A stretch of 64,000 bases of DNA from Neorhizobium populisoli (GCF_019430945.1 NZ_JAHYCB010000006.1:310001-374000), one strand, 5' to 3'; positions 1 to 8,994 are shown, counted from the first letter of the stretch. A program made the numbers and translations. The notes: generated from the sequence alone by a model not told the origin.

Positions 1-131
1 TCGCCGATAATGCCGTGGATCGAGCCCTTGGCGACGGTCAGGTTGATATTCTTGTTCGCGTGCACCGTGCCGAATGTCTTGTCGATGCCGACAAGCTCGA
101 TCGCGGGCTCATTTTGCGTGTCGAGGCTCAA
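1..131 (-). CDS. ABC transporter ATP-binding protein, N-terminal fragment (BMP/sugar-type importer)
   Basis: Only the first 43 codons lie in the window; the gene runs off the left edge. The visible residues, from IELVGIDKTFG through NINLTVAKGSIHGIIG, are the start of an ABC ATPase that leads into a Walker A loop. Together with the BMP-family binding protein just upstream, this suggests the double ATPase of a nucleoside or simple-sugar importer of the inner membrane. I chose the TTG at 131 because a GGAAGGGCGG ribosome site lies just before it and no ATG gives the family N-terminus. A hairpin terminator separates it from the binding-protein gene, so it is probably expressed by read-through. 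The substrate cannot be told. Confidence 0.8.
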   Translation of the reverse strand, partial: MSLDTQNEPAIELVGIDKTFGTVHANKNINLTVAKGSIHGIIG

Positions 132-153
132 TTGTCCGCCCTTCCCGATATGC

Positions 154-194
154 AAAAAGGGCGCATGGCGATCATTATGCCGCCATGCGCCCTT
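154..194 (-). terminator. Hairpin terminator/attenuator between the binding-protein and ATPase genes
   Basis: A perfect 14-bp stem (157-170 with 181-194) closes a 10-nt loop. On the minus strand it is followed by five T residues (158-154). It lies only 12 nt after the stop codon of the binding-protein gene and 23 nt before the start of the ATPase gene. It therefore looks like an intra-operon terminator that keeps the binding protein more abundant than the ATPase. Confidence 0.8.
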
Positions 195-206
195 CGGATC
201 AGTGCC

Positions 207-1202
207 TTACTTAGCCGGGCAGGCGTTGTCCGACATGTAGTCGTGTACCTTAACGGTACCGGCAATGATGTCAGCCTTGGCCTTGTCGACAGCGGTCTGC
301 ATGGCAGGCGTGATCAGCGACTTGTTATTGTCGTCGATCGCTGCGGCAACGCCGTCTTCCTTGACGCCAAGCATCTGGGTGCCGGCGGTGAACTTGTCGT
401 TCTTCAGGTCGTTATAGGCATTGTAGACGGCGAGGTCGACGCGCTTGACCATCGAGGTCAGAACCGAACCCGGATGCAGGTGGTTCTGGTTGGAATCGAC
501 GCCGATCGACAGCTTCTTGTTGTCGGCGGCGGTTTGCAACACACCGAGCCCGGTGGCCCCGGCAGCCGCGTAGACGACGTCCGCGCCCTGGTCGATCTGG
601 TTCTTGGTCAGCTCACCGCCGCGAACCGGATCGTTCCAGGCAGCCCCGGTCGTGCCGGTCATGTTCTGGAAGATTTGCGCGTCAGCCTTGGCAGCCTTGA
701 CGCCCTGGGCATAACCGCAGCCGAACTTGCGGATCAGCGGAATGTCCATGCCGCCGATAAAGCCGACCTTGCCGGTCTTCGACGCCATTCCGGCCATCAG
801 GCCGACGAGGTAGGAGCCTTCTTCTTCTTTGTAGAGAACCGAGCGGACGTTCTTCAGGTCGACGACGGAATCGACGATGACGAACTTGGTGTCCGGATAT
901 TCCTTGGCGACCTTTTCCATGGCCGAGGTCCAGGCGAAGGACACGGCGACGACCGGGTTGAAGCCGCGGCTTGCGAAGTTACGGATCGCCTGCTCGCCCT
1001 GGGTGTCGTTGGTCGGCTCGAAATCACGGTAGTCGGTGCCGGTTTCCTTCTTGAAACGCTCGGCGCCGGCATAGGCAGCCTCGTTGAAGGATTTGTCGAA
1101 CTTGCCGCCGGTGCCATAGACCAGCGCCGGCTTGACATCCGCGGCCATCGCAGTTGCCGACATTGCAGCCATGGCAATGACGCTCAAAAGGGTTTTTTTC
1201 AT
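207..1202 (-). CDS. BMP-family ABC transporter substrate-binding protein
   Basis: This 331-residue periplasmic binding protein of the basic membrane protein (PnrA/Med-like) family would capture a nucleoside or similar small solute for an inner-membrane ABC importer. Residues 1-21 form a clear signal peptide (MKKTLLSV...AMA) with cleavage before ADVK. The mature part shows family features: GGKFDKSFNEAAY near the start, GFNPVVAVSFAWTSAM, GKVGFIGGMDIPLIRKFGCGYAQGV in the middle, and GVDSNQ near the ligand hinge. The ATG at 1202 was chosen over an upstream TTG because it starts exactly at the signal peptide. It lacks a lipobox, so it is probably soluble in the periplasm. The ATPase gene follows on the same strand. 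The ligand is not determined. Confidence 0.92.
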   Translation of the reverse strand: MKKTLLSVIAMAAMSATAMAADVKPALVYGTGGKFDKSFNEAAYAGAERFKKETGTDYRDFEPTNDTQGEQAIRNFASRGFNPVVAVSFAWTSAMEKVAKEYPDTKFVIVDSVVDLKNVRSVLYKEEEGSYLVGLMAGMASKTGKVGFIGGMDIPLIRKFGCGYAQGVKAAKADAQIFQNMTGTTGAAWNDPVRGGELTKNQIDQGADVVYAAAGATGLGVLQTAADNKKLSIGVDSNQNHLHPGSVLTSMVKRVDLAVYNAYNDLKNDKFTAGTQMLGVKEDGVAAAIDDNNKSLITPAMQTAVDKAKADIIAGTVKVHDYMSDNACPAK

Positions 1203-1432
1203 TGTGCAGCCCTGTTTTTCAGCTGTTTGATCCTCCCGCAAGCCCGTCCGAGGGGCATATCTGCGGCCACCGCCCCCATCCCGGTTATTTGGGTTCAAGG
1301 TCTGGCTCCGATCACTCTTGCACGTGTCCGCCGAAATTTCACGAGATTTTTTTCAACTGGTCAAAAACCGGCTGCCTGCCGAAAACTTCTGCAAAATTGC
1401 GGGAAACATGCCTAAAACGGCAGCGAAATCGA

Positions 1433-1759
1433 CTAGGCGTGCAGCCCTCGGAGCTTGCGTGGGGTCTGATAGCCAGCCATCCAGAAGATCAGCGATATCG
1501 CCAGGAAAACCGCACAGGCGGGCTGGGCCAAGGCCGGGGCGATGAACGGCCGCCAGATATCCGGCCCCAGATAGGTATCAGCCCAGATCTCAGCCAGCGT
1601 CAGGCTTTCCGGGTCGAGATTAAGCCAGGCATTGCCGAGACTGGTCAAAGTTACGGCCGAGGCGGAAACCGACTGGATGGCATCCAAAGTACCGGCGACG
1701 ATCGCCGCCAGCAGTGCCAGCGCGCTCAGCATGTGGAAGACGAAACCGACGATTCGCAT
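1433..1759 (-). CDS. Hypothetical two-TM membrane protein
   Basis: This 108-residue protein has a hydrophobic N-terminal helix (about residues 5-25, VGFVFHMLSALALLAAIVAG) and a second near the C-terminus (about 80-96, PACAVFLAISLIFWMAGY). The segment between them (LDPESLTLAEIWADTYLGPDIWRPFI) is probably periplasmic. I recognise no domain; it resembles small rhizobial inner-membrane proteins of unknown role. It has an ATG start and stands alone between the transporter promoter region and tRNA-Ser. Confidence 0.7.
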   Translation of the reverse strand: MRIVGFVFHMLSALALLAAIVAGTLDAIQSVSASAVTLTSLGNAWLNLDPESLTLAEIWADTYLGPDIWRPFIAPALAQPACAVFLAISLIFWMAGYQTPRKLRGLHA

Positions 1760-1979
1760 AAATGACTACCATTTCCCACAATCCATCGCCCTAGAAATGC
1801 TGAAGGCGGCGCTTTTCATCAAAAATAGCCGCGGGATAAGCTTGTTACAACGCGGTCCGCAAGCTTTTATGGCGCATTGTCAAAAAACGTTCAGATTCGG
1901 GTTGATCCCAGGGAATTCATCGGTATATATCGCGGCCGTTCCAAGTTCTTGCTTCGCCATGCGGCGCAAGACATCTGAA

Positions 1980-2069
1980 GGACAGGTGGCCGAGTGGTTT
2001 AAGGCGCACGCCTGGAACGCGTGTGTACGTGAAAGCGTACCGTGGGTTCGAATCCCACCTTGTCCGCCA
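1980..2069 (+). tRNA. tRNA-Ser (anticodon GGA)
   Basis: The 90-nt gene folds as a class II tRNA. The acceptor stem GGACAGG pairs with CTTGTCC with one G-T wobble. It has a GCCGAGTGG-type D-arm, an anticodon stem CACGC/GCGTG around the loop CTGGAAC (anticodon GGA), a long variable arm (GTACGTGAAAGCGTAC) typical of serine, a T-arm GTGGGTTCGAATCCCAC, and an encoded CCA at 2067-2069. It reads UCC/UCU serine codons. The AT-richer polysaccharide island begins directly downstream, which fits a tRNA-associated insertion, although no flanking repeat or integrase is visible. Confidence 0.97.
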
Positions 2070-2168
2070 TTTCCTCTATAGATAGACTATCCATAGACTT
2101 GAACTTGGTTTTCTGTGCGAAAGCGCTGTCGCGATCAGATCAGGTACTTTGGCCGATGAGCAGCAAAC

Positions 2169-2570
2169 TCAATTGGGCGATGCATCCGGCAACAACCTGT
2201 TCATCAAATTGGCCAAGGCCCCGATCAGCAGCGCTAGTTGCGGAGTGGAAGCATAGACGACAGGGTCCGAGCCAATTTTCGCACTGGCAGCGCCGTTTTC
2301 CCAAGAAGCTCCGCCAGTCTCCCGTGGCGCGATCTGCCTGGCAAAGATGTAAGCCTGTTGCACACTGCCCGTGTAATTGGGCACTTCGCCATCATCCTTC
2401 GGCTTCGAAACCAGCCTTGCTATGCGCTCTTCCTCATTATCTTTCGCGCCATCTTTAAGTCGTGCAGACGTTCGCTTCCACACCAAAATCTTCGCGATCT
2501 TTTTATCCAGATCGCGGTCTTGGCCTTCCAGCTTCTTAAGTTTCTCTATTATATCTTCTATTGCATTCAT
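2169..2570 (-). CDS. Small protein resembling phage ABA-sandwich domain proteins
   Basis: This 133-residue protein begins MNAIEDIIEKLKKLEGQDRDLDKKIAKI and contains VPNYTGSVQQAYIFARQIAP, then a C-terminal STPQLALLIGALANLMNR. That order (acidic helix with DRDLD, then YTxSxxxA, then an Ala/Leu-rich C-terminal helix) is what I recall of the phage ABA-sandwich domain family found in prophages. The ATG at 2570 has the ribosome site GGAAGAAG just upstream; the longer reading from 2672 lacks one. It is the first gene after tRNA-Ser on the opposite strand and may be a phage remnant. Function unknown; the family assignment is tentative. Confidence 0.6.
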   Translation of the reverse strand: MNAIEDIIEKLKKLEGQDRDLDKKIAKILVWKRTSARLKDGAKDNEEERIARLVSKPKDDGEVPNYTGSVQQAYIFARQIAPRETGGASWENGAASAKIGSDPVVYASTPQLALLIGALANLMNRLLPDASPN

Positions 2571-2690
2571 TCTTCTTCCATCCAGATCATGCGTTTCACA
2601 TCGACAATATAAGTAAAGCAAAAAAGACGGCGACAAGAATCGTCTATTTGGTAACCATCGCCATTGCAACAAACACTACCATAACTTTTG

Positions 2691-5093
2691 TCATACCTCA
2701 TTTGCGGGTACAGCAGCTTTCAAAGCGTTCAACTCCGACCGCAATTCTTTCAAATCTGACCACAGCTTCTGAACCACTGATACCAAATGGACGGTATAGC
2801 GTTCGTATTGCACACCATCCGGGATCGGTTCCTCGAAACTAACAAATTCTGATTCAACACGAGTTTGATAATAACCCATTTTCGAAGCCAGGAGCGGGTC
2901 ATCCTTCTCGCTAAAGGGAACCCAGCGTCCCTCATCGATTTCGATACGAAGCGTTTTCGCCTCATCCTCGTCGTCATACCTTGCCGGCCAGCTCCAAATC
3001 GGCTCGTCCTGACCGTTGAGAACGATATCGATGAAGCGGTGGCGGATGATTTTGCCCGTCCTCCAATGAACCATTCTTGGATCGATCTCAGCAATTTCGT
3101 TGGCGATAAACCCCCAAAACGAGTGTTTGGAATTATCTCCATCGGCATTGGAGCGATACCACGCGGGTCTGCTACCTAGAACAATTTTCTTCGACAAGCT
3201 GAAATCGGCGGGCTCTATGTCGATCTTGTATTGCTCACCCGATGTGGAGAGCCGGACACGACCTGTAGCCGCATCATAATTCAAGTTTGCAGCATTCGCG
3301 GTCGTCCGAATAATAGGCAGCCTGACGTCGGCGCCATCAAAGGTGATGAAGTCTACAGCGTCGCGTTTCAGTGCAACTGTGCCCAAGCCCCAGTTCATCG
3401 CATAGGCCGTTCCCCATTCGATGGCGTTGAGCGCAAGATAACCCCATGTATCTACAGCGCCTTCCGTAACGCGCTGCAGACCGATTCTGCCATCTTTGCG
3501 CCAGGATCGAAGTGTGAGTCCATTGGCGCCAAATTCCCCATCAGAAAGGAAATCCATGGTATTATTGATATTGGGACCCTTGAATTCGATGCGCTTGCCT
3601 TGTTCACCTCGGGGAACCCAATTGCGAGGACGAACATCACCATTATGATCCGGGGCATTCGCAGAAATATTACAAAAGAACTCACCGTCGAACCTCAGCA
3701 TATCGCCGCGATTTAACGTTGTCTTCTCGCTGGTTCGAATCCGGCCGCGTTTCCTGTCGTTGGGAACTGCCGCCGCACCAGTCTTTCCATCCTGATAATT
3801 GTACCATGCGATCGATGTTTCGGCGAACTCACGGCCATCGACAACATCGAGGTTCGACCAGTAGCCGATGTCAAACACCCATATACAAGCGCAATCGAAG
3901 CGGCAGCTTTCGAACGACAGGCCTTGGGCGCCTCCAAGGCGTGGAAGACGATAATTCAGACCGATCAATGCGCCGTCAGTTTCTCGATAAGAAAGAGTTT
4001 CTGCCGATGAGTCATTGTAAAACTCACAAGCTCGCAGCTTTGAATCTGAAATTCCGTTGCCTGCGTAAGCTTCGTTAGGGCCACTTTCTACCTGAAAGGC
4101 TGTGGCTCCCTCAAATCTACAAAAGTCGAAGAGATTATTTGTCAGACCGTAATCGTATAGTATCGCGTATTCTTTGCTAAACCACTCGGGAAGGTGGCGC
4201 AAATTCATCAAACGAGGATTATTTCGGCCCCAGGTCGCATCCATGCGGCATGCAGCCTTTCGCCAGGCCCCACGAATATCCAGCCCAAGATAACGCCCCC
4301 GCGAGACTCCACATATGAGAACTCCGATGTCCCAGGAATTTTCGTCGCGCGTCGTCTGTAGAGTTATGTCGGATATTCCTCCATTTTCTCCAAGTTCCGC
4401 AATCAGGGGACGTAACAATTCATCGGCGCCATCACCGCTCTCGTCCGTCCACAGACGAGGTTTGCCTGGTCCTGCGGTGTGAAATACGGTCCCCGTATTG
4501 GGATGATCAATACCCGCAGTTTTGTCGCCATACTCACGAAGAACACTATGGCGACCTACGCCTTGAATACGCACGGACATCGGACGATAGATGGTATCGT
4601 CGACAAAGAAAAACCCCGCGGCGTGGACAACGCCACCGCCTTTTGAATATTTAAAATCAATCGCATTTTGGATGGCTTCGCGATTGATGGATGCGTCAGA
4701 AGGCAAAATCGACCCGCGCGCTCCGAACATGCGAATGTCCAGATCAGGCGCATTCGAATACGCCCACCATCCTCCGTCCGCAGTTTGTTTGTGCCAGGGT
4801 TTTGCCAAGCGCGGGGCGGATTGAAGCCTATAAAGCTTGAAAGTAGGACAGTCATCTTCAGCGTAGAAGCCGCAGAGCTGAACAGACCGAGTGGCATCAG
4901 GAATGAACGATGCCACGAATTGGCTCATCGTACCAAACGACAACACGCCTAGAATGAGCGCTGGAATAGTATTTGCGCTATCAGCCAGGACCCTGTCGCC
5001 CTCTGCCGGCAAGGTCCGCATCGGCTCCTTGGGAAAGGCCGCGGCGCCGCTAACGGCAAGGAGAAAATCTCGCCTTGGGACTTCGTTGCTCAT
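2691..5093 (-). CDS. Tat-type secreted right-handed beta-helix protein (pectate-lyase-3/tailspike-like)
   Basis: This 800-residue protein has a twin-arginine-like N-terminus (PRRDFLLAVSGAAAF, residues 6-20), so it is probably exported. After a variable region (about 40-115), DLDIRMFGARGSILPSDASINREAIQNAID (about 117-146) marks the start of a pectate-lyase-3-type beta-helix, the fold of phage tailspikes and polysaccharide lyases. Repeating short strands continue to about residue 480. The C-terminal part is less clear and ends in a short coiled coil (VQKLWSDLKELRSELNALKAA). It may bind, modify or cut the polysaccharide made by the glycosyltransferases upstream on the same strand. Catalytic residues cannot be assigned by eye. 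Base composition is AT-richer than flanking housekeeping genes. Confidence 0.75.
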   Translation of the reverse strand: MSNEVPRRDFLLAVSGAAAFPKEPMRTLPAEGDRVLADSANTIPALILGVLSFGTMSQFVASFIPDATRSVQLCGFYAEDDCPTFKLYRLQSAPRLAKPWHKQTADGGWWAYSNAPDLDIRMFGARGSILPSDASINREAIQNAIDFKYSKGGGVVHAAGFFFVDDTIYRPMSVRIQGVGRHSVLREYGDKTAGIDHPNTGTVFHTAGPGKPRLWTDESGDGADELLRPLIAELGENGGISDITLQTTRDENSWDIGVLICGVSRGRYLGLDIRGAWRKAACRMDATWGRNNPRLMNLRHLPEWFSKEYAILYDYGLTNNLFDFCRFEGATAFQVESGPNEAYAGNGISDSKLRACEFYNDSSAETLSYRETDGALIGLNYRLPRLGGAQGLSFESCRFDCACIWVFDIGYWSNLDVVDGREFAETSIAWYNYQDGKTGAAAVPNDRKRGRIRTSEKTTLNRGDMLRFDGEFFCNISANAPDHNGDVRPRNWVPRGEQGKRIEFKGPNINNTMDFLSDGEFGANGLTLRSWRKDGRIGLQRVTEGAVDTWGYLALNAIEWGTAYAMNWGLGTVALKRDAVDFITFDGADVRLPIIRTTANAANLNYDAATGRVRLSTSGEQYKIDIEPADFSLSKKIVLGSRPAWYRSNADGDNSKHSFWGFIANEIAEIDPRMVHWRTGKIIRHRFIDIVLNGQDEPIWSWPARYDDEDEAKTLRIEIDEGRWVPFSEKDDPLLASKMGYYQTRVESEFVSFEEPIPDGVQYERYTVHLVSVVQKLWSDLKELRSELNALKAAVPANEV

Positions 5094-5268
5094 TTTGCCG
5101 CCTCAAGTCCCAGCCTCGCCGCAATATCAGCGGAATTAAGCAACCAAAGCCGTGTTTGCCGCCCAAGGCAAGACCGCTGCGTAAGCCTATGCCTTGGGGG
5201 CTATGCTTCCTGCCAGATTTAATCACCGCTCAATCGAAAAAGGGCTACCGAAGGTCCTCTATCCACCG

Positions 5269-7977
5269 TCACTGATCTGAGGGAAACACCGTCGTTTCCG
5301 CCACTTCAGCGCGGCTAACCAGGCGAACGCGGGGATCAACGGCAAGCACCTGTTCGAAAACATAGTTTCGCTCACCCTGCGGATCATGCGGCCACTTTCC
5401 ACCAGCCTGCAATACGTTGGGTGTCGTGCGAGCGATATGCCCAGACGCAAAGAAATCGAAGCCATAGATTTCGAGCGACTTCAGCTTTGTCTGGGTAAGG
5501 TAGTGAATCCAGATCAACCCAGAAGTAGGCTCCAGCTCCAATGACCTGCTCAGATTTTCGAATATAGCTGGTCGAAGGCTCAAAACCTTGTTCTTCAACA
5601 AAAGCTTCCAGGACAAGTGCTCATAAGCGGGATGGCATGCAACCTTGTCACAGGGAAATACCGATGCGTATGTCAGTTGACGGTTTTTGTCGCTGGTGGA
5701 GCATGACCAAAAATCCGTTTTTCGACCCGTCGCGGCTATGCCGGTTACCTTTAGAGCAACGTCATCCGGGGTGTCGGGATGAAGCAGAGTGAGGACTTCA
5801 CGCCCCGTCGACTTTTCATCTGTAAACTTACTATAAATCCACTTCTCGGGCACGTCGTCCATTGCGGTACCCGACCTGACGGTCAGCGGATAACCAAGAT
5901 TCATTCGGATTACGATATCGTGTCCGTCAATTCGCGAACCGAAATTGGTGCGCAAAAGAGATGATGCATTCCCGACGAGTGCGACGCTCTTGCCATCGAA
6001 GATGCTGTCGTCGATATCCTTCAAAAGAAAAGACTTCAGCTTCGCGTTCACGCCATTGGTGTTGGACTTTCGAAAGCGGTGCCAATTGCGCTTTATTGTT
6101 CGATCCCATCGCCTTAAAACATGCGATATATTGGCACGAAGACGAAGCCAGCTTTGTTTTGCCGGGATTTTAACCAGCTTGGCGCCGCGCACCATTGCTT
6201 CTTCATCGCAAAGCAAGCTGGCAAATATTGGATTAGCTCCGAAAGCTACGTTACCAACACGATTATCTTCGACATTCAAAGTCGGTTCATTGACCTTCAT
6301 ACCAACCGCGAAGACATACCAGGATATGAACTTTCGGTACCTTTCTTCGCGCGCGGCAGCGTCTTCCTGCATAAGAGAGGCAAACATTTCATCGATATTA
6401 TGGGGGTCTACCTTGGCGACCGCCAAATCGTAAACCGCTCGTCCAAAGGACAAAAGCGGCTTGCCATAGATCATCGCTTCAAAACCCACACCACTGTTGA
6501 TTACCGCAACAGCAGATGCAGCTTCCAGGACGTCATGAATATGACCTCGACTATCAAATATCGCATAAGGAGAGGAAAACGTCTCTCTCATGCCTTCATA
6601 AAAGCCGGTTTCGTCATAGGGATGCTTTCGGAAAAGCACTTTCACCTTTGATCGATTGGCAAAATCCGCCAACGTTTTGACGAATTCAGGCAGAGTGATA
6701 TCCGCATGATAGATCAGCGCATCATCGCCAGGAACTTGCAGCGGAACCAGAACGTCGAATTCCGGCAAAGCCCCGTTGGCAAGGTTATTCTGAGGAGCTT
6801 TTGTCGTGCGTGATGTTTTTACGTCCGCTACAAAACGGGTAAGCCGGTCATCAACCACGTGGTTGTTGAATGCGTTATTATCGTAGGCATCAGAGGCAGC
6901 CCCCCACCCATTCGTATCAACCGTGAAAAGACTAGGCAGCAATTCCTGCATATAATAACGCGCTTTAGGATGATCTATCTGCTTTCTCATTAGATGAGGC
7001 AGGTAAATCACGTCTGCATTATTATAATTTTCGAGCTCTCTTTCAGTAATTTCCCATTGGGGTAAAGCGACAATGCGGGCGTTGTACCCTTTCTGCCAAG
7101 CCAGCTCTGCCAACAGCCGGCCCATAAACCGCCAGTAAATGCGGCCTTTTCGGGATAGACGCGCAACGCGCATCTTGAACTGGTTGTTCTTGAGACTGGC
7201 TTTTGTTCCGAGATCTTGCTTCGGGTACAATACAATATGCGTAACCGGCGCTTCGAATCGAAGACGAAGTGCCTCGATTTCCTGCTTGATGCCACTTCCC
7301 AAGTCACGGAAAGCAATATCCGATACAATGTAGGAGTTCACGTCGTCTTTAGTGTCACAATATTTTTCCGGCAACTGAGCGACGCGCAAAAAGTCCTTGC
7401 ACCGAACCAAGGCAGCATAAATAGCTTCACGTTCATCGCGCTCAATTACAGAACTTGAATCCAGGTTCTGAAGATATCCCGTAACTTCCTTCAGGAAGCT
7501 GTAAGCAGCATGGCTTGAAGACAACCACAGCGAACCGATTCCCACCCGTTCTGCAGTATTTTCTGTTTCAAGTTTTAATAGAACTGCACAATCACATTTC
7601 TGCAGTTCTGCCGGCAAAAGCGAAAGATCTTTTCGGACAAGAGAATCAACCTTCAACAGAAGTGAAGGTAATTTTGTCATCTCCAGAATCATTTCCACAT
7701 GACGGTATCGATCAACGTCGCGTGCCGGCACATTGTGGTCGATCTGGGCCTCGTAGAGCGCGACACTCAACAAAGAATGACCAAGCCTCGACAGGCTGCG
7801 CCTCGCCTCGGCATCCGCGTCCGTGATCAGCACGATCACGCGCGTATCCGGCGAGTTTATCTCAATCGACTGGATGAGCGCTTCACCAGATCGCTGGAAT
7901 TCGGAACCGGAGCAAACCACCAGAATTTGCCAGAAATGCCAGTCGTTTCGCTCTTTGCTCAACTTTAAAATTTTCAT
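5269..7977 (-). CDS. Three-module glycosyltransferase: GT-A-like + capsule (KpsS/KpsC-like) + GT29 sialyltransferase-like
   Basis: A 902-residue cytoplasmic protein with three apparent modules. Residues 1-230 resemble a GT-A transferase (ILVVCSGSEF...VIVLITDAD), but the usual DxD metal site reads KVDSLVRKDL, so this part may be degenerate. Residues about 245-590 look like capsule polysaccharide synthesis proteins, with FRKHPYD (449-455) and INSGVGFEAMIYGKP (493-507). Residues 664-902 resemble glycosyltransferase family 29: VALVGNASSLL...IDGHDIVIRMN matches the large sialylmotif, PTSGLIWIH...IYGFDFF (from 817) the small one, and PHDPQGERNYV the third. It probably builds part of a surface polysaccharide. 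The donor sugars are unknown. The start is the ATG at 7977, with only a weak ribosome site. Confidence 0.75.
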   Translation of the reverse strand: MKILKLSKERNDWHFWQILVVCSGSEFQRSGEALIQSIEINSPDTRVIVLITDADAEARRSLSRLGHSLLSVALYEAQIDHNVPARDVDRYRHVEMILEMTKLPSLLLKVDSLVRKDLSLLPAELQKCDCAVLLKLETENTAERVGIGSLWLSSSHAAYSFLKEVTGYLQNLDSSSVIERDEREAIYAALVRCKDFLRVAQLPEKYCDTKDDVNSYIVSDIAFRDLGSGIKQEIEALRLRFEAPVTHIVLYPKQDLGTKASLKNNQFKMRVARLSRKGRIYWRFMGRLLAELAWQKGYNARIVALPQWEITERELENYNNADVIYLPHLMRKQIDHPKARYYMQELLPSLFTVDTNGWGAASDAYDNNAFNNHVVDDRLTRFVADVKTSRTTKAPQNNLANGALPEFDVLVPLQVPGDDALIYHADITLPEFVKTLADFANRSKVKVLFRKHPYDETGFYEGMRETFSSPYAIFDSRGHIHDVLEAASAVAVINSGVGFEAMIYGKPLLSFGRAVYDLAVAKVDPHNIDEMFASLMQEDAAAREERYRKFISWYVFAVGMKVNEPTLNVEDNRVGNVAFGANPIFASLLCDEEAMVRGAKLVKIPAKQSWLRLRANISHVLRRWDRTIKRNWHRFRKSNTNGVNAKLKSFLLKDIDDSIFDGKSVALVGNASSLLRTNFGSRIDGHDIVIRMNLGYPLTVRSGTAMDDVPEKWIYSKFTDEKSTGREVLTLLHPDTPDDVALKVTGIAATGRKTDFWSCSTSDKNRQLTYASVFPCDKVACHPAYEHLSWKLLLKNKVLSLRPAIFENLSRSLELEPTSGLIWIHYLTQTKLKSLEIYGFDFFASGHIARTTPNVLQAGGKWPHDPQGERNYVFEQVLAVDPRVRLVSRAEVAETTVFPSDQ

Positions 7978-8145
7978 GGGAATGGAGGTTCCGTATTAAG
8001 CCGACGCCGTAATTGAGCTGATGCATCGCCATGACACATCAAGGCGTCCCGATCTACCTATTGAATGATAAGACCGGTGCGCAACCCGCGGGCGAAACTT
8101 TGACGCAGGCAAACGCCAACCGTAGTATCCCAGACAGTTCGCCAA

Positions 8146-8994
8146 TTACCGCCACCAAGATTCTTTCCGCTTGGTGTAAAGATCGCTTGCTCGACTTTTG
8201 CCATCCACCTTTCTGTCGCCCTTAAGGTGGTCCAAATACCCCCCAAGCACACTGTTAATAAAAATGTGCCCGGATGCCATGCTTGATCCCAAATACTTAA
8301 AGCTCGCCTCTCTATTTCGCTCCATATCCTTGACGATTTGCCAAAAAACAAAGCTATCGTGGCTCTCTTTCATTTCCAAGAAGCGGCCAGACAGGTATAT
8401 ATCCTCGAATTCCGCCGCAAATTTATCTATCGCGGGATGACGTAGGTTATATCCAACCCATCCGCACTCAGGATAACTTTTGCGGTTCAGATAAGCCGCA
8501 AGCTGATCTCCTCTGGGAGCCAGATTGTCGATGATCTTTTTGGGAAACTGCGTGTGAGTTACCGTATCGGCATCCAGCCAGATAAGCTGATCGGATACCC
8601 CTTTCACGCGCTCGATTGCTTCGGTAACCGCGAAAACCTTGTTCGCGAACCTGATGGCATCCCATCGAAAGTTATTCGTTTCGCCGCTTCCCTTTGGATC
8701 GGCTCCGTTAGCATACGGATTATCTCCATAAAGCTCACGAAACTTATGGAGCCGCGGCACACTTTCAGTTTGATTTATGACGGTCAGGCGCGGATCACGA
8801 ATGTCTACATCGACGCCCTCCGCATATACCAGCAGGGAAACATCACTCGGCCAGTATTTCAGGAAAGACTCGATACACCGCCGACCATACACGTCGTAAC
8901 CCTTTTTGTGAAAAGTGGTCACGACGGTATGTTTAAGGGGCGGCGTTGTCGAATAACGCAACAGAAGCCCCTTAAGCGAGACTATTATACTCAC
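8146..8994 (-). CDS. GT-A-type glycosyltransferase
   Basis: This 282-residue protein begins its conserved part at KHTVVTTFHKKGYDVYGRRCIESFLKYWP and carries a DxD-type metal site in LIWLDADTVTH. Later motifs include YPECGWVGYN and SHDSFVFW. The overall pattern is a cytoplasmic nucleotide-sugar-dependent transferase. I chose the GTG at 8994 because it overlaps the stop codon of the upstream gene (GTGA), a usual sign of translational coupling; a longer reading from 9036 would overlap that gene by 46 nt. It is the second gene of a two-gene unit with the glycosyltransferase at 8991-9680. Acceptor and donor are not predictable here. Confidence 0.82.
   Translation of the reverse strand: MSIIVSLKGLLLRYSTTPPLKHTVVTTFHKKGYDVYGRRCIESFLKYWPSDVSLLVYAEGVDVDIRDPRLTVINQTESVPRLHKFRELYGDNPYANGADPKGSGETNNFRWDAIRFANKVFAVTEAIERVKGVSDQLIWLDADTVTHTQFPKKIIDNLAPRGDQLAAYLNRKSYPECGWVGYNLRHPAIDKFAAEFEDIYLSGRFLEMKESHDSFVFWQIVKDMERNREASFKYLGSSMASGHIFINSVLGGYLDHLKGDRKVDGKSRASDLYTKRKESWWR

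Noticed and set aside
15-1415. 466-codon plus-strand open frame over the BMP gene
   Set aside because: It is the shadow of the substrate-binding protein gene on the other strand; its translation has no recognisable domain and no ribosome site.
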